The notes below the pieces were generated by a model, which ran no database searches, had not been told where the DNA came from, and saw only the letters and a program-made list of their open reading frames with translations. The position numbers and the translations under genes are program-made. Positions 6,241-7,346 of a stretch of 7,346 nucleotides of DNA are shown here, piece after piece. Position 1 is the stretch's first letter. Every line of letters starts with the position of its first letter. The DNA comes from Acidimicrobiaceae bacterium UBA7830 (lineage in GTDB: Bacteria > Actinomycetota > Acidimicrobiia > Acidimicrobiales > Ilumatobacteraceae): the NCBI GenBank assembly GCA_002501485.1, contig DLTS01000086.1, forward strand, positions 1 through 7,346, written 5' to 3'.

Positions 6241-6708
6241 TTAAAGTCCGAATCGATACAGGTTGGTCTCATAGGGCTCGAAGCCAAGCCTTTGATAAAG
6301 GCGGTTTGCTGCTTCGCGCGAGGACCGACTCGTGAGGCTCACGTTCTTCGCGCCCCGCTGCCGAGACTCATCAATCGCTGCGACATTGAGCGCCTCGCCA
6401 ACACCAAGCCCTCGGGCTGATTCACCGACAACAACGTCTTCAATCCACGCCTTCAGACCGGTTGGAATTCGATAGAACGCAAGCGTCAAACTCCCCACCA
6501 CAGACCGAACGTCATCGTCGCCGTCGAGCTCAGCAATGAACAGCACCGAATTGGGATTATCGATGATTGACAGCAATTCGGCTGCCGTTGGCGGGGGTGA
6601 CGATGACGACAACTGTGGAATGAGACGAGAAAACGCTTCAACAAGCCCATCATCGACTTCGGTCGCCGCTCTTACAGAAATTGACACCTCGCTAACGGTA
6701 TCTGACAT
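6241..6708 (-). CDS. GNAT-family N-acetyltransferase
   Basis: This 155-residue protein has a single GNAT domain. The acetyl-CoA binding motif A is visible as IEDVVVGESARGLGVGEAL (89-107), with the R99-G-L-G102-V-G104 pyrophosphate loop. Motif B is SLTSRSSREAANRLYQRLGFEPYETNLYRF (124-153), where ANRLYQRLGF is highly typical. The region before motif A has a flexible S/P-rich stretch (34-40) and an acidic turn (LDGDDD, 61-66). The acetylated substrate, a small molecule or a protein, cannot be deduced. The start ATG 6708-6706 has no SD. It heads the minus-strand run with DUF554 9 bp downstream and is divergent from PAC2 across 29 bp. Confidence 0.9.
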   Translation of the reverse strand: MSDTVSEVSISVRAATEVDDGLVEAFSRLIPQLSSSSPPPTAAELLSIIDNPNSVLFIAELDGDDDVRSVVGSLTLAFYRIPTGLKAWIEDVVVGESARGLGVGEALNVAAIDESRQRGAKNVSLTSRSSREAANRLYQRLGFEPYETNLYRFGL

Positions 6709-6721
6709 CTCACGCCAGCGG

Positions 6722-6727
6722 TAGAAT
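6722..6727 (+). promoter_or_regulatory. Candidate -10 element for the PAC2 gene
   Basis: TAGAAT matches the TATAAT consensus at five of six positions and lies 10 nt before ATG 6738, implying a leader of only a few nucleotides. No SD is present in the gap. The nearest -35-like match, CTGACA at 6702-6707, is too close (14 nt) for a standard promoter. Confidence 0.35.
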
Positions 6728-6737
6728 CTCCATTGTC

Positions 6738-7346
6738 ATGGAATCCAACACCGGACATATTCGCTGGCAGGCTGAACCCGAGCTCACCAACCCGGTCATT
6801 GTCGTTGCGTTCACCGGCTGGAATGATGCCGGTGATGCTGCGTCGACCGCAGTTCGAACTCTCATTGAAACGAGTGGGGCAGACGCACTTGCCGATATCG
6901 ACCCTGAGGCCTTCACTGATTTCGCCACTGTGCGACCTCATGTTCGTCTCGATGAGCAACAGCGTCGCAATATCGTGTGGCCAACCGTCGGCGTATGGTC
7001 AGCATCGCTTCCAGGTTCCGATGTCATTTTCGTGCTCGGGCCAGAACCCGCACTGCGGTGGAAAACCTTTGCAAGTCAGATTGTTGGTATCGCTGAGAAG
7101 TACTCAAGCCCGCTTGTGATCAGTCTCGGCGCGCTGCTTGCGGATGTTCCGCACACCCGCCCAGTGCACGTGTTTGGTAGCGCCGCCGATGATGACCTCA
7201 TTTCTCGATTCGATCTCGAGCGCTCTCGCTACGAGGGGCCAACTGGAATAGTCGGAGTCGTTCAGCACACTCTCACCAGTGCCGGATTTTCCGGTGCGTC
7301 GTTATGGGCTGCCGTCCCCGGTTATGCCGCCCAAGTACCGTCACCA
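6738..7346 (+). CDS. PAC2 family protein (C-terminus beyond window)
   Basis: The frame opens at ATG 6738 and stays open for 203 codons to the right edge, so the C-terminus is missing. It shows the PAC2 pattern seen in actinobacteria: NPVIVVAFTGWNDAGDAAS (18-36) at the first strand and helix, DVIFVLGPEPALRWKTFA (about 95-112), VISLGALLADVPHTRPV (about 126-142) and RYEGPTGIVGV (about 163-173). The open end reads PGYAAQVPSP, close to a typical PAC2 tail region. PAC2 proteins share a fold with eukaryotic proteasome assembly chaperones; the function of the single-domain bacterial members is not established. It is divergent from the GNAT gene. Confidence 0.9.
   Translation, partial: MESNTGHIRWQAEPELTNPVIVVAFTGWNDAGDAASTAVRTLIETSGADALADIDPEAFTDFATVRPHVRLDEQQRRNIVWPTVGVWSASLPGSDVIFVLGPEPALRWKTFASQIVGIAEKYSSPLVISLGALLADVPHTRPVHVFGSAADDDLISRFDLERSRYEGPTGIVGVVQHTLTSAGFSGASLWAAVPGYAAQVPSP

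Noticed and set aside
6681..6686. A perfect TTGACA as a -35 box for the PAC2 promoter
   Set aside because: It is 35 nt from the TAGAAT -10, far outside the usual spacing, and no suitable -10 lies 16-18 nt downstream of it. It lies in the GNAT coding sequence.
1..7346. A mobile element, CRISPR array, phage segment, RNA gene or toxin-antitoxin pair
   Set aside because: No repeats at regular spacing, no transposase or integrase, no tRNA or rRNA sequence, and no small paired genes were seen. All long gene-free gaps are about 100 bp or less.

Overview
This window looks like an ordinary chromosomal stretch from a moderately GC-rich actinobacterium. A few rows counted by hand average in the mid-50s percent GC. 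The actinobacterial assignment rests on a PAC2-family protein at the right edge, frequent GTG starts, and several genes with no Shine-Dalgarno (SD) sequence but a TAnnnT-like -10 close to the start codon. Acidimicrobiia-like marine or freshwater lineages would fit, but the genus cannot be read from the sequence. There is no rRNA, tRNA, CRISPR array, insertion sequence or phage gene.

The layout is ten protein genes in four transcriptional blocks. (1) Minus strand, left edge: an SDR oxidoreductase (628-1395), then a TerC-family membrane protein cut by the window edge (1-557). (2) Plus strand, divergent from the SDR: a START/SRPBCC ligand-binding protein (1498-2004), a zinc-independent MDR/quinone-oxidoreductase-like protein (2054-2992), a small PPOX-type flavin split-barrel protein (2994-3377) and an EamA/DMT transporter (3387-4295). 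The last three are spaced 1 and 9 bp apart and are probably co-transcribed. A perfect 8-bp inverted repeat lies between the SRPBCC and MDR genes. (3) Minus strand: a GNAT acetyltransferase (6241-6708), a DUF554 membrane protein (5488-6231) and a serine beta-lactamase-fold hydrolase (4292-5428). The hydrolase meets the EamA gene tail to tail with a 4-bp overlap of stop codons. (4) Plus strand, right edge: a PAC2-family protein (6738 to the end), divergent from the GNAT gene across only 29 bp.

The SDR plus the SRPBCC-MDR-PPOX-EamA block resembles a small-molecule redox and transport cassette: two nicotinamide-type oxidoreductases, one flavin or deazaflavin binding protein, one hydrophobic-ligand binder and one exporter or permease. 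The substrate cannot be inferred. TerC, EamA and DUF554 are integral membrane proteins; the others carry no obvious signal peptide and should be cytoplasmic. I found no convincing new defence, mobile or RNA system. The points most worth a second look are the inverted repeat ahead of the MDR gene, the very compact divergent and convergent junctions, and the mixture of SD-led and apparently leaderless starts.
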